A DNA stretch of 64,000 nt, from contig CAYULW010000001.1 in NCBI GenBank assembly GCA_964445815.1, forward strand, positions 310,001 through 374,000, written 5' to 3'. The notes under the pieces were generated by a model. That model was given only the letters and a program-made list of their open reading frames with translations. It was not told the origin of the DNA and ran no database searches. Of this stretch, positions 35,483-44,131 are shown one piece after another. How positions within the stretch are numbered: the stretch's first letter is position 1; every line of letters starts with the position of its first letter. Origin of the DNA: CAYULW01 sp964445815. Its GTDB lineage: Bacteria; Bacteroidota; Bacteroidia; Flavobacteriales_E; Vicingaceae. The position numbers and the translations under genes are program-made.

Positions 35483-36010
35483 TTATTCTGAGTCTTCTAA
35501 GGCTCCTCTTTCAGACATTTTAGCTTCTTCCAACAATTGAAAGTATTTCTTTTTTATCTTTTTGGTGTAGGCTTTGTCTCTGAGAAAGACCTTCTTTTTA
35601 GTATGATATTTCACTAAACCTGCAGGGAAGTCTAAAATAGATGGGTTGACATTAGCAAGTTCTTTTTCACTGAAAATATCCATATCAAACTTATATCCGG
35701 GCAGTCGCTTAAGGTCTGAAGGGACATGGCTATCAAAGAAAAACCGTTTAGTATGAAAGTCAGGAGCTGTAATCTCTATAGTCAGAAAATGATCTTTTGG
35801 AAGGTACGTTTTGAAAAAGTTAGAAGATTTAACCTTGACCGATTTAATCAGATCATTTTCAGCATAAATATTGATGACTACATCATGTACTCTTTCATCA
35901 TTGTTGAACACTTTGCCTTGAAGTAAAATGCTATCTCTCTTATTAGCATAACTTGATAAGGAGAGGGTTAAAGCAAGGAGTGAAACTATTAAAGTTAGGG
36001 TTGATTTCAT
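35483..36010 (-). CDS. Secreted protein with N-terminal Ig-like domain, function unknown
   Basis: 175 residues. Signal peptide ending SLSSYA, then a beta-sandwich-like segment (DSILLQGKVFNNDERVHDVV, VKSSNFFKTYLPKDHFLTIE) of the carboxypeptidase-regulatory or CNA-B kind often found in Bacteroidota cell-surface proteins. The C-terminal third is basic and helical (KKVFLRDKAYTKKIKKKYFQ) and the last residues are acidic. No catalytic motif is visible. It lies between DUF2723 (30 nt away) and gpmI and probably belongs to the same transcript. Confidence 0.72.
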   Translation of the reverse strand: MKSTLTLIVSLLALTLSLSSYANKRDSILLQGKVFNNDERVHDVVINIYAENDLIKSVKVKSSNFFKTYLPKDHFLTIEITAPDFHTKRFFFDSHVPSDLKRLPGYKFDMDIFSEKELANVNPSILDFPAGLVKYHTKKKVFLRDKAYTKKIKKKYFQLLEEAKMSERGALEDSE

Positions 36011-36040
36011 GAGTACAATATCGCTTTAATTTCTCAAAAT

Positions 36041-39000
36041 CTATCTGTTTTGTACAGGAACTCGACCAAACATCGGATTTAATCGATCTCTTAACTGTTG
36101 GCCAAATTCTCCTTGTGGATAAAGCTGATTGGTCATCACAACTAATCGGTTTAAAATTGCTGTTGCTTGTTGCTGTTCTCTGGTCACAGTTTTGGCATAC
36201 TTCGGTTTGAGACTTTGATAATAAAGTACCTCTTTTTCATAAATGTCTGCGAGTCTTGCTACCAGTTGATTTCCTTTCTCTGCATCTCCTGCCTGATAAT
36301 AGTTTTCAGCCAAATACATAACGAACAAATCATATGGGACATTTTTTTCAGGCATAACCTCAAAGGCTTTATCCAGAACCTCAAGAGCTTTCTCATTCTC
36401 ATTCTCATTGATCAATTGCTGTGCTAATCTGGAGAAAGTAATTCGTAAACTCATGGTCATTCTACGATTGGTCTCATCCATGTATATGTCGTTGACATCC
36501 ATTCCGCCCCAATGAAAATCTTCCATAAGACGAGAATACAAAATGTCTGAGTTAACATATCCTGGATTACCATCAGGACTTTTCGGTTTTTTAATCGGAA
36601 CAAGACGATAAGCCATTCCTTCTGCTCTAAAGTAATCTTCTAAGCCAATATAACTATCTATACCTGTAGTACTTGCAAAGTAAATTGGCCTCTCCCAGTT
36701 GTTTGAAGCGAGTATATCTAGAATGGTCAAATCATTCTTAAATAAGTAATTCTTTTTAACATTCCATCGGATAGCATCTACCACTTCATCAGCTTCGTCT
36801 GCGGTTACAGTGCCATTGGCAATCACCTTTTGCTTGTCAACTGAAATTTTCAATTTTTTGCTAGGGAGGTAGTCCACTTTATCGCCAGAACCCACCGGCA
36901 CCTTAGTTTGAGGATTATTGCTGTTAATGAAACTAATCAGATCCTTAAGGTCGATATAACCTTTAATTTCTTTTCTTTCAAAGACTGGTAAATAGTCATT
37001 TGTTCCTTGTCTGATCTTTTTCTCCGGTAAACTCAATGGAACAGGGTCTGATTCATATGCCTTCATTCTCATTTGATTGATGTACCAGTCTGTATTTAAT
37101 AAACTTAAATTAATGACACGAACATCTGTTCGATATTCTTCAACCTCTTGAACATACCAAAGCGGGAAAGTATCATTATCTCCATTCGTAAATAGAATGG
37201 CATTCGGTTCACAGGAATCCAGATAATTTTTTGCAAAATCCCTGCCCGTATACCTTTCTGCCCTGCTATGATCGTCCCAGTTTTCAGAAGCCAAAATGCC
37301 GGGAACTAAAATCAGGCAAGTGGCGGTTATGCCAATAGCACCTATTTTTTCAGGTAATTTTTTCCCCAACCATTCAAATAGAGCATAAACGCCAAGTCCT
37401 ATCCAAATAGCGAAAGCATAAAATGATGCCGCATAGGCATAATCTCGCTCTCTTGGTTGAAGCGGATATTGATTCAGGTAGATTACGATAGCTAATCCTG
37501 TAAAGAAGAATAGTAGTAAAACTATAGTTCCGTCTCTATTGCTTTTGCTAAATTGAAAAACTAAACCAATTATCCCCAAGATGAAGGGAAGCATGTAGTA
37601 CTTATTATTGGCGGGATTCTCAGAAATAAACTCCGGAAGGTTGTCTTGACTACCTAATCGCATTTCATCAACAAATGGAATACCTGAAATCCAGTTTCCA
37701 TGAACCGTGTTTCCATGCCCTTGAATGTCATTTTGTCGACCGGCAAAATTCCACATGAAATACCTCACATACATCCAATTGACCTGATAGCGGAAAAAAT
37801 AGGTCATGTTCTCCATGAAAGTTGGAGTATTTATAGTTTTGACTTGTCCGTCAGGACCCTGATATCGTATGGGTTTACCTTTAAAATTAGACCAATTTTT
37901 ATAATGTGATTTGTGCCTTGCTTCACCACTCCACATTCTCGGAATAACACTTAGGAATCGTTCATCATAATTAGGAACTGAATTCTTACCATCATTCGTA
38001 ATTATGTATTTCCCTGATTCCTTATCTTGGAAATACGTGGGCTTACCGTCTACATAAGGTTCGCGAGTGTCAAGTGGCGTATTAAATGAATGACCGTTAA
38101 ACAAGGGACGATCTCCATACTGCTCACGATTTAAGTAAGATAGAAAAGTAAATACATTCTCAGGATTGTTTTCATCCATTGGTGTATTGGCATTTGAACG
38201 AATCAAAATGACGGCAAATGAAGAATAACCTAATAAAATGGCTAATACGCATAATATAGCGGTATTTAAAACGACTTTTCCCTGTTGATGTGTTTTGTAT
38301 ACTCCGAAAACAAGAAGACCGATTAAAAGTGCGATATAAACCAAAAATCCGGTATTAAAAGGTAAACCAAAGCTATTGGTAAACAAAAGTTCAAATTTTG
38401 AAGCGAGTGTAATCACTCCGGGTATAATACCATATTGAATAAAACCTAAGATGCCAATTGACAATGCCAGGGCAATAACAATTCCCTTTGGAGTAGGCTT
38501 AAACTTCTTGAAATAATAAACAAGTACAATGGCAGGAACAGCCAATAAGTTCAAAAGGTGTACACCAATAGAAAGTCCCATGAGGTAGGCAATGAGAACA
38601 ATCCATCTTAAATTGTGTGTTTTTTCGGCATCACTTTCCCATTTTATAATGGCCCAAAATACAGCTGCCGTAAACAATGAAGAAAGAGCATAAACCTCTC
38701 CTTCAACAGCTGAAAACCAGAATGATTCCGTAAAAGTATAAGCGAGGGCTCCTACCAAGCCGGAGCCAATAACAGCCCAAATTTTTCCCTGATTAAGCTC
38801 TCCCGATTGGCGAGCAATCTTTAAGCCAAATGCTGTTACAGTCCAAAATAAAAAAAGGATGGTGAATGAACTGGCCAATGCAGATAAAACGTTAATCATC
38901 ATGGCTGAATTTTCAGGGCCTGCGAAGAGAGTAAAAAATCTGGCCAACATCATAAAAAGTGGGGCGCCAGGAGGGTGGCCAACTTCTAGTTTATAAGCAG

Positions 39001-39124
39001 TTGCTATAAATTCACCGCAATCCCAAAAACTTGTTGTGGGTTCTATTGTAAGCAGATAAACAATAGTGGCAATTAACCAGGTGATCCATCCAAAGGTTAA
39101 ATTCAGTTTTTTAAATTCACTCAT
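36041..39124 (-). CDS. DUF2723 integral membrane protein, GT-C-type glycosyltransferase-like
   Basis: 1027 residues: about a dozen transmembrane helices in the first 620 residues, then a large extracytoplasmic part with short TPR-like helices at the end. The first loop TTSFWDCGEFIATAYKLEVGHPPGAPL has the acidic Asp-Glu signature of DUF2723, resembling protein O-mannosyltransferases that use polyprenyl-phosphate sugars. The enzyme at 8465 could supply such a donor; this is inference. In Bacteroidota a general O-glycosylation system exists, but linking this protein to it is unproven. It is the largest membrane protein in the window and heads the gpmI operon. Confidence 0.9.
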   Translation of the reverse strand: MSEFKKLNLTFGWITWLIATIVYLLTIEPTTSFWDCGEFIATAYKLEVGHPPGAPLFMMLARFFTLFAGPENSAMMINVLSALASSFTILFLFWTVTAFGLKIARQSGELNQGKIWAVIGSGLVGALAYTFTESFWFSAVEGEVYALSSLFTAAVFWAIIKWESDAEKTHNLRWIVLIAYLMGLSIGVHLLNLLAVPAIVLVYYFKKFKPTPKGIVIALALSIGILGFIQYGIIPGVITLASKFELLFTNSFGLPFNTGFLVYIALLIGLLVFGVYKTHQQGKVVLNTAILCVLAILLGYSSFAVILIRSNANTPMDENNPENVFTFLSYLNREQYGDRPLFNGHSFNTPLDTREPYVDGKPTYFQDKESGKYIITNDGKNSVPNYDERFLSVIPRMWSGEARHKSHYKNWSNFKGKPIRYQGPDGQVKTINTPTFMENMTYFFRYQVNWMYVRYFMWNFAGRQNDIQGHGNTVHGNWISGIPFVDEMRLGSQDNLPEFISENPANNKYYMLPFILGIIGLVFQFSKSNRDGTIVLLLFFFTGLAIVIYLNQYPLQPRERDYAYAASFYAFAIWIGLGVYALFEWLGKKLPEKIGAIGITATCLILVPGILASENWDDHSRAERYTGRDFAKNYLDSCEPNAILFTNGDNDTFPLWYVQEVEEYRTDVRVINLSLLNTDWYINQMRMKAYESDPVPLSLPEKKIRQGTNDYLPVFERKEIKGYIDLKDLISFINSNNPQTKVPVGSGDKVDYLPSKKLKISVDKQKVIANGTVTADEADEVVDAIRWNVKKNYLFKNDLTILDILASNNWERPIYFASTTGIDSYIGLEDYFRAEGMAYRLVPIKKPKSPDGNPGYVNSDILYSRLMEDFHWGGMDVNDIYMDETNRRMTMSLRITFSRLAQQLINENENEKALEVLDKAFEVMPEKNVPYDLFVMYLAENYYQAGDAEKGNQLVARLADIYEKEVLYYQSLKPKYAKTVTREQQQATAILNRLVVMTNQLYPQGEFGQQLRDRLNPMFGRVPVQNR

Positions 39125-39235
39125 CCTACTAAATCTGATTCTTAATTAAAGACAAGCTGCGAATTTAAAGATATTAAACTAATATGGTAGGCTGCATTTT
39201 TGTTAAGATTTAATAATTGGGTTTGAAAAAAATAT

Positions 39236-39243
39236 TATTTTTG
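39236..39243 (+). promoter_or_regulatory. -7 promoter box for tRNA-Gln (TATTTTTG)
   Basis: TATTTTTG matches TAnnTTTG; a TTG at 39217-39219 lies 16 nt upstream. The tRNA begins 20 nt downstream of the box. Confidence 0.5.
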
Positions 39244-39262
39244 CCTCCCTTTTTGGGAAGAT

Positions 39263-39335
39263 TGTCCGATGGTGTAACTGGCAACACGTCTGGTTTTGGT
39301 CCAGAAGAGTCTAGGTTCGAGCCCTAGTCGGACAA
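39263..39335 (+). tRNA. tRNA-Gln (anticodon TTG)
   Basis: 73-nt cloverleaf that folds completely by hand: acceptor TGTCCGA with TCGGACA, D stem GTGT with ACAC, anticodon stem TCTGG with CCAGA, loop TTTTGGT placing TTG at 34-36, variable loop of 5, T stem CTAGG with CCTAG and loop TTCGAGC, discriminator A. CCA is not encoded (the next bases are CGG). Its 3' part from A58 is repeated at 39441. Confidence 0.96.
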
Positions 39336-39360
39336 CGGAGTTTTAACTAAGCCCTGAATA
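39320..39360 (+). repeat. 41-nt direct repeat, copy 1 (3' end of tRNA-Gln plus terminator arm)
   Basis: Begins at T-loop A58 of tRNA-Gln, contains the last 16 nt of the tRNA and 25 nt of downstream DNA, including the left arm of the terminator. It is identical over 41 nt to 39441-39481; the flanking bases differ. Confidence 0.95.
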
Positions 39361-39383
39361 CATGAAATGTTCAGGGCTTTTTT
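39349..39383 (+). terminator. Rho-independent terminator after tRNA-Gln
   Basis: Perfect 10-bp stem AAGCCCTGAA (39349-39358) with TTCAGGGCTT (39370-39379), an 11-nt loop, and a run of six T (39378-39383) that overlaps the end of the stem. It ends the tRNA transcript 14 nt after the tRNA. Confidence 0.9.
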
Positions 39384-39440
39384 ATTTGTAAAGGCATTAA
39401 GGGCGAGAAGTTTATGCCGAGCGACGAAGGAGTTGAAGTA

Positions 39441-39481
39441 AGCCCTAGTCGGACAACGGAGTTTTAACTAAGCCCTGAATA
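39441..39481 (+). repeat. 41-nt direct repeat, copy 2 (tRNA-Gln tail duplication)
   Basis: Exact second copy of 39320-39360, 121 nt downstream. It is not a tRNA, because the sequence before A58 is unrelated. It is preceded by the linker GAGAAGTTTATGCCGAG (39405-39421), also found at tRNA-Arg. Confidence 0.95.
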
Positions 39482-39500
39482 TTATTCAGAGCTTTAAATT
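39470..39500 (+). terminator. Second hairpin, imperfect copy of the tRNA-Gln terminator
   Basis: AAGCCCTGAAT (39470-39480) pairs with ATTCAGAGCTT (39484-39494) around a 3-nt loop with one C-A mismatch; an A/T-rich stretch follows. The right arm overlaps the stop codon of the phosphatase gene on the minus strand. Confidence 0.55.
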
Positions 39501-41893
39501 TTTACTCCGAATACACATACATCATCGATTTGCTCAAGGTCGCCTTTCCATTCTTCAAAGGCCTTTAGGAGGTTTTCATGTTGGGCTTTTGCATTTAGTT
39601 CAGAAAATTGGGTCAATAAACGCTTAAAAGGTTTGTACATGAATTTCTTTCCTCTTGGCCCTCCAAATTGATCTGCAAAGCCATCTGAAAAAATGTAAAT
39701 GCTATCTCCTTTTTCTAGTTGTACAATATGGTTGGTGAATTGAGTACGGTAATCGAACTTTCCGATAGGTTGCTTATCTGCTTTATACTCTATAAGTTCT
39801 TTATTTCGAATTAAATACAAAGGATTGTTTGCTCCGGCAAAGTTGAGGACGTTTGTTTTGGGATTATAGCTGCACAAGCCTAAATCCATTCCATCCTTGA
39901 CTGTTTCATCCGATTTTGAAAAAGTCTGTTCAACCAACTCATTTAGCTTGTCTAACATTTGCGCAGGTTGAGTCAGGCCAAACTCATGCAAAACGCGGTT
40001 AAGTCCATTATAACCAACTACACTTACCATGGCTCCGGGAACTCCATGTCCCGTGCAATCAACTGCTGCAAAAAAGATGAGCTCTTCTTTTTGATCTACC
40101 CAATAAAAGTCGCCACTGACTATATCTTTAGGTTTGAAGAAAACAAAGGACTCAGGGAGCATGGTCTTCATGTTTTCATTTGATGGAAGAATGGCCCCTT
40201 GTATTCTTTTCGCATATGTAATGCTGTCTACAATCTCTCTATTCTTTTCTTCTATGATCTCTTTCTGCTCCTCAACGGCATATTTTTGTTCTTCTACTAG
40301 ATTTTTTTGAGCAGTGATAATCTCATTGGCCTTTTGTTTGTTTTTGTATCCTCTGAATAAAACAAATGCCAGACCAAGCATCAATATAAAACCTACACCA
40401 CCGGCTGTTGTGTATACACGTTGACGCTGTATTTCAGCCTCTTTTTTTAAATCTTTTTCTCTTTGCTCAAGCGCCTTTCTTTTTTCTACCTCAGCACGTT
40501 GTAAACTATCTTGGTATTGTATCTTGTCAAATTCATATTGCATGGCCTTTTGGGTAATGGCTTTTGTATTTTCTTGGTTTGATAGACTGTCTTTATAGTT
40601 TACAAATAATTTAAAATAATCAAAGGCCTTTTTGTTCAAATCCAATTGATCATATCCGTCAGCAAGACAATTGCAGGCATTCATTTTTATTTCGAGCAGC
40701 TCTAATTTTTTAGCCATCTCAAAACTTTCCAGACACTTTTCAACTCCTTCTCTGGCTTCTCCGTTTTCAACCTGTAAGTTGCCAATAAAGAACAAAGAGT
40801 TAGCAACGCCTTTTTTATCTCCAATATTTGTTTGTATCTCTTGAGCTCTCTTGTAATAAGTGAGTGCTTGTGAGGTTTTACCTTGCTTTTCTTTTATTAG
40901 ACCAATGTTACTTAAAGAGCTTGCCATACCCAAGGATTGCTTTCCCATGCCTTCTTGCATTTTAAGCGCTTCTTCATAATACTCTAATGCTAAATCTACT
41001 TGATTTTGCAAGAGATGAACAATGCCAATATTATTAAGTGTATTTGCGAGACCTACAGAATGTTCTGAAATGTTTTCAAATGCTGTTTTTGCTTTCTTAT
41101 AATAAGACAAAGCTTTTCCATATTCCTTTTGCTCTTTGTAAATAATTCCTATGTTATTTAGAGTGTTGGCATAACCATCTGATTGATCTTCTATCGTTTC
41201 AAAAATTCGTAGTGCCTTTAAGTAATAATCTAGGGAAGAAGGCAGGTTTCCCCTTTCTTTATAGATGATGCCAATATTGTTATAGGTATTGGCAACACCT
41301 CTATTCTTGGTCTCCAAGGAGTCAAAAATGCTAAGTGCCATCTTATAATGGTATATGGCGCTATCTAATTCTCCCTGATCGTTGAAAATCAAGCCAAGAT
41401 TGTTATGTGTATTGGCAGAACCAACTTTTAACTCGTCTAAGCGGTTAAAATTTTGAAGTGCCTTTGAGTATGAAAGGATAGCAGAATCCAAATGTCCCTG
41501 ATTCCAATGTACCAGTCCAATGTTGTTTTCTATCATCGCCAGATTAGCGGCAGCATCATCTTTCATTGCAATTCTTTCGGCAGCTTTGAAATAATCCAGA
41601 GCAGTTTTAAAATTGCCCTGAACGGCAAATGCGGTAGCTAAATTATTGGTAGCATTGGCCAAAAGGTTGAGGTCATTAATCTTGTTTGCGATACCTTGTG
41701 AAGTTTGGGCTATTATTTTAGTAGTATCCGGGTTAGAAAACATAAATTTCCAAGCTAGCGCATTGAGTGTACTCGATTTGACACTATCATTCTCTGAAGT
41801 GTTGATAACCGATATTAAGGAATCTATTTCATCTTGTTGTGCAAATAGATTTGAGAAGGAGAGAGAAAGAAAGAGAAATACGATATGCTTCAT
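39494..41893 (-). CDS. TPR-repeat sensor with SpoIIE/PP2C serine phosphatase domain
   Basis: 799 residues from the ATG at 41893. Signal peptide (FLFLSLSFSNLFAQ), then about nine tetratricopeptide repeats with the recurring NTLNNIGIIYKEQG-like pattern (residues about 60-400), a transmembrane helix (VGFILMLGLAFVLFRGY, about 500-516), a coiled coil rich in Lys/Glu, and a cytoplasmic SpoIIE-type phosphatase domain with FKPKDIVSGDFYWVD, AVDCTGHGVPGAMVS and YIFSDGFADQFGG. This is a periplasmic-TPR, cytoplasmic-phosphatase design common in Bacteroidota, probably reversing phosphorylation of an anti-sigma-antagonist-like partner; none is encoded nearby. A TTG at 41902 is in frame but lies inside the promoter box. 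Confidence 0.93.
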   Translation of the reverse strand: MKHIVFLFLSLSFSNLFAQQDEIDSLISVINTSENDSVKSSTLNALAWKFMFSNPDTTKIIAQTSQGIANKINDLNLLANATNNLATAFAVQGNFKTALDYFKAAERIAMKDDAAANLAMIENNIGLVHWNQGHLDSAILSYSKALQNFNRLDELKVGSANTHNNLGLIFNDQGELDSAIYHYKMALSIFDSLETKNRGVANTYNNIGIIYKERGNLPSSLDYYLKALRIFETIEDQSDGYANTLNNIGIIYKEQKEYGKALSYYKKAKTAFENISEHSVGLANTLNNIGIVHLLQNQVDLALEYYEEALKMQEGMGKQSLGMASSLSNIGLIKEKQGKTSQALTYYKRAQEIQTNIGDKKGVANSLFFIGNLQVENGEAREGVEKCLESFEMAKKLELLEIKMNACNCLADGYDQLDLNKKAFDYFKLFVNYKDSLSNQENTKAITQKAMQYEFDKIQYQDSLQRAEVEKRKALEQREKDLKKEAEIQRQRVYTTAGGVGFILMLGLAFVLFRGYKNKQKANEIITAQKNLVEEQKYAVEEQKEIIEEKNREIVDSITYAKRIQGAILPSNENMKTMLPESFVFFKPKDIVSGDFYWVDQKEELIFFAAVDCTGHGVPGAMVSVVGYNGLNRVLHEFGLTQPAQMLDKLNELVEQTFSKSDETVKDGMDLGLCSYNPKTNVLNFAGANNPLYLIRNKELIEYKADKQPIGKFDYRTQFTNHIVQLEKGDSIYIFSDGFADQFGGPRGKKFMYKPFKRLLTQFSELNAKAQHENLLKAFEEWKGDLEQIDDVCVFGVKI

Positions 41894-41899
41894 TCTAAT

Positions 41900-41907
41900 C
41901 AAAAATA
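41900..41907 (-). promoter_or_regulatory. -7 promoter box (TATTTTTG) 6 nt before an ATG
   Basis: TATTTTTG on the minus strand ends 6 nt before the ATG at 41893. Its TTG would be the extended start codon of the phosphatase gene, which makes that extension implausible. Candidate leaderless promoter. Confidence 0.5.
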
Positions 41908-41977
41908 AAGATTTGTAATCATACCAACATATTTACTTTCATGATAAGAATAGAGAAATTTTTTGGCTCGATTTTTT

Positions 41978-41985
41978 TAGTTTTG
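41978..41985 (+). promoter_or_regulatory. -7 promoter box for the DUF547/arsenosugar-type cluster (TAGTTTTG)
   Basis: TAGTTTTG lies 32 nt before the ATG at 42018, the first gene of the five-gene cluster. A TTTG at 41962-41965 is closer than the usual -33 spacing. Confidence 0.5.
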
Positions 41986-42017
41986 AGATACGATAAACCC
42001 TATTCAATACAATAATT

Positions 42018-42734
42018 ATGAGAAAGCCATTAATTGTTTGTTTCATACTATTCACTAATTTATTTGCCTGGGCTGGTCAATCCGTATCGCATCAAAAATG
42101 GGATGATTTACTTCAAAAATATGTTTCCCCAGCCGGAAAGGTAGACTATAGTGGGTTTGCTAAAGATAAACTTCAACTTCAAAACTACCTCAATGCTTTA
42201 TCCAAGTCTACACCTGATGATTCCTGGTCGCGAAATGAATCGATGGCTTATTGGATCAACGCTTATAATGCCTTTACCATTGATTTAATTCTTAAGAATT
42301 ACCCTTTGAAATCAATTATGGAAATCAATGGAGGAAAAGCATGGGATTTGAAGTTTATCAAACTATCTGGCCGGACTTATTCGTTAAATGATATTGAGCA
42401 TGAGATTCTGAGAAAGAAGTATAAAGATGCGCGTATACATTTTGCGGTTAACTGTGCATCTATTTCATGCCCTCGTTTAAGCAATAAAGCATTTGTTGCC
42501 GGTAATTTAGAAGACCAGTTAAATAAAATGGCGATCTCTTTTATTAATAACAAGGCCAAAAATAGTCTATCAAATGCAGAAGTCAGAATATCGAAATTGT
42601 TTGATTGGTATAAAGACGACTTTACTCAAAAAGGATCTTTAATTGTTTTCCTTAATCAATATAGTCATACGCAAATAAAGTCTGATGCTAAGGTCTCATT
42701 TATGGAGTACAATTGGAATTTAAACTCGAATTAA
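42018..42734 (+). CDS. DUF547 secreted protein
   Basis: 238 residues with a signal peptide ending LFAWAG. The DUF547 domain is clear: VDYSGFAKDKLQLQNYLNAL, SMAYWINAYNAFTIDLILK, and IHFAVNCASISCPRL with a conserved Cys pair. The fold is related to transglutaminase/NlpC-like proteins, and the Cys in the NCAS region has been noted as a possible active site, but no activity is established as far as I know. It heads the cluster with the AhpD-like gene (3 nt away) and arsS. I recall DUF547 proteins near such clusters in other Bacteroidota. Confidence 0.88.
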   Translation: MRKPLIVCFILFTNLFAWAGQSVSHQKWDDLLQKYVSPAGKVDYSGFAKDKLQLQNYLNALSKSTPDDSWSRNESMAYWINAYNAFTIDLILKNYPLKSIMEINGGKAWDLKFIKLSGRTYSLNDIEHEILRKKYKDARIHFAVNCASISCPRLSNKAFVAGNLEDQLNKMAISFINNKAKNSLSNAEVRISKLFDWYKDDFTQKGSLIVFLNQYSHTQIKSDAKVSFMEYNWNLNSN

Positions 42735-42737
42735 AAA

Positions 42738-43073
42738 ATGGAAAGAAGTTATTACAACCCTAAAGACCTTAAGAAATTTGGAGATATTGCTGAATATGAA
42801 CCGGATTTGGCAAAGAAATTTTTTGATTGGTATGGAGATGTTTTTAAGGAAGGTGCTTTAACTCAAAGAGAGAAGTCATTAATTGCATTGGCAGTATCAC
42901 ATGCAGTAAAATGTCCTTATTGTATTGATGCATATACCGAAGATGCGTTACAGAAAGGAGCCAGCGAGCAGATGATGATGGAAGCTGTGCATGTGGCAGG
43001 AGCCATTGCCGGAGGTGCTGTTCTGGTGCATGGTGTGCAAATGATGAATAAGGCAAAAAAGTTAACGATGTAA
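42738..43073 (+). CDS. Arsenosugar-associated AhpD/carboxymuconolactone decarboxylase-like protein
   Basis: 111 residues of the AhpD-like helical fold. The CxxC redox pair is in AVKCPYCIDAYTEDALQKG, followed by a His in the EAVHVAGAIAGGAVLVHG helix. The start MERSYYNPKDLKKFGDIAEY and its place immediately before arsS match the arsenosugar biosynthesis-associated peroxidase-like family. The role in that pathway is not proven; disulfide reduction or removal of peroxide is plausible. Its TAA overlaps the arsS ATG by one nucleotide (TAATG). Confidence 0.88.
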   Translation: MERSYYNPKDLKKFGDIAEYEPDLAKKFFDWYGDVFKEGALTQREKSLIALAVSHAVKCPYCIDAYTEDALQKGASEQMMMEAVHVAGAIAGGAVLVHGVQMMNKAKKLTM

Positions 43074-44131
43074 TGGCAGAAACCAAATCATTGCGCGCGC
43101 GTGGCAGTGAATTGGCTAAGATAGAAAGTCAATTAAAGATTCTTAAAGCTTATCCCTTTACTGAAGAGTTGCCAACATTTCGAGAAAAGATTTCATCCGT
43201 TGGTCGCTTTCCGCTCCAACCAACGAAAATTGAGATTTTTCAAATTAATGTTGGTTATATGTGTAATCAGGTATGCAAGCATTGTCATGTTGATGCAGGA
43301 CCTGATCGTAAGGAAATCATGTCCAGAAAGCATCTTGAAAGGTGTCTTGAGATTCTGAAGAAACACCAGATTCCAACAGTGGATTTAACAGGTGGAGCGC
43401 CGGAAATGAATCCACATTTTCGATGGTTTGTTGTGGAAGCCAAAAAAGCCGGAGTCCAAGAAATCATCATTCGCTCTAATCTGACGATCATCCGAGCGAA
43501 TAAAAGGTATCATGATTTACCTTTGTTTTTTAAGGAAAATGGGGTTCATGTCATTTCCTCTTTGCCATTTTATCAGGCAAACAAAACAGACGCTCAAAGG
43601 GGGAAAGGCGTTTTTAATGACTCCATAGAAGCGCTTAAAATGCTCAATGCGGTTGGATATGGAAAAGAAAACTCCGGTTTAACACTTGATCTTGTTTATA
43701 ATCCGGTTGGGGCATTTTTGCCGGGAGATCAGAGTCAGTTGGAGTTAGAATTCAAGTCCAACCTGAAAAAGAACTTTAATATTGACTTTAATCAATTGTT
43801 TACGATTACCAATATCCCGATCAGTCGCTTTTTAGACTATTTGATAGCAAGTGACAATTACGAGGATTATATGGAAAAACTGGTCATGGCTTTTAACCCG
43901 GCAGCTGTCGACGGTGTCATGTGCCGCAATACCATATCAGTCGACTGGGATGGTTACATGTACGATTGTGATTTCAATCAAATGTTGGCTATGAAAGTGG
44001 CAATACCAAAAGGACAGCACATTGCCGATTTTGATTTGGAAAAACTTGAAAACCGCAATATTATTGTTAATCAACATTGTTATGGTTGTACGGCTGGTGC
44101 AGGTTCAAGTTGTCAAGGAACAGTTGCTTAG
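43073..44131 (+). CDS. arsS: ArsS, arsenosugar biosynthesis radical SAM protein
   Basis: 352 residues. The radical SAM cluster motif is NVGYMCNQVCKHCHVDAGPD (CxxxCxxC), followed by LTGGAPEMNPHFRWF and the C-terminal Cys-rich domain with CRNTISVDWDGYMYDCDFNQM and HCYGCTAGAGSSCQG, typical of the radical SAM/Cys-rich (DUF3641) family. In cyanobacteria ArsS transfers the 5'-deoxyadenosyl group of S-adenosylmethionine to dimethylarsenite. No arsM methyltransferase gene lies beside it here. The DUF2064 glycosyltransferase starts directly after its stop codon, so the pair is translationally linked. Confidence 0.93.
   Translation: MAETKSLRARGSELAKIESQLKILKAYPFTEELPTFREKISSVGRFPLQPTKIEIFQINVGYMCNQVCKHCHVDAGPDRKEIMSRKHLERCLEILKKHQIPTVDLTGGAPEMNPHFRWFVVEAKKAGVQEIIIRSNLTIIRANKRYHDLPLFFKENGVHVISSLPFYQANKTDAQRGKGVFNDSIEALKMLNAVGYGKENSGLTLDLVYNPVGAFLPGDQSQLELEFKSNLKKNFNIDFNQLFTITNIPISRFLDYLIASDNYEDYMEKLVMAFNPAAVDGVMCRNTISVDWDGYMYDCDFNQMLAMKVAIPKGQHIADFDLEKLENRNIIVNQHCYGCTAGAGSSCQGTVA

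Noticed and set aside
39320..39481. The repeated tRNA-Gln end as attL/attR of an integrated element
   Set aside because: Only 81 nt lie between the copies, no integrase or cargo is present, and tRNA-Arg shows the same pattern. A repeat-forming process fits better, although an excised element's scar cannot be excluded.
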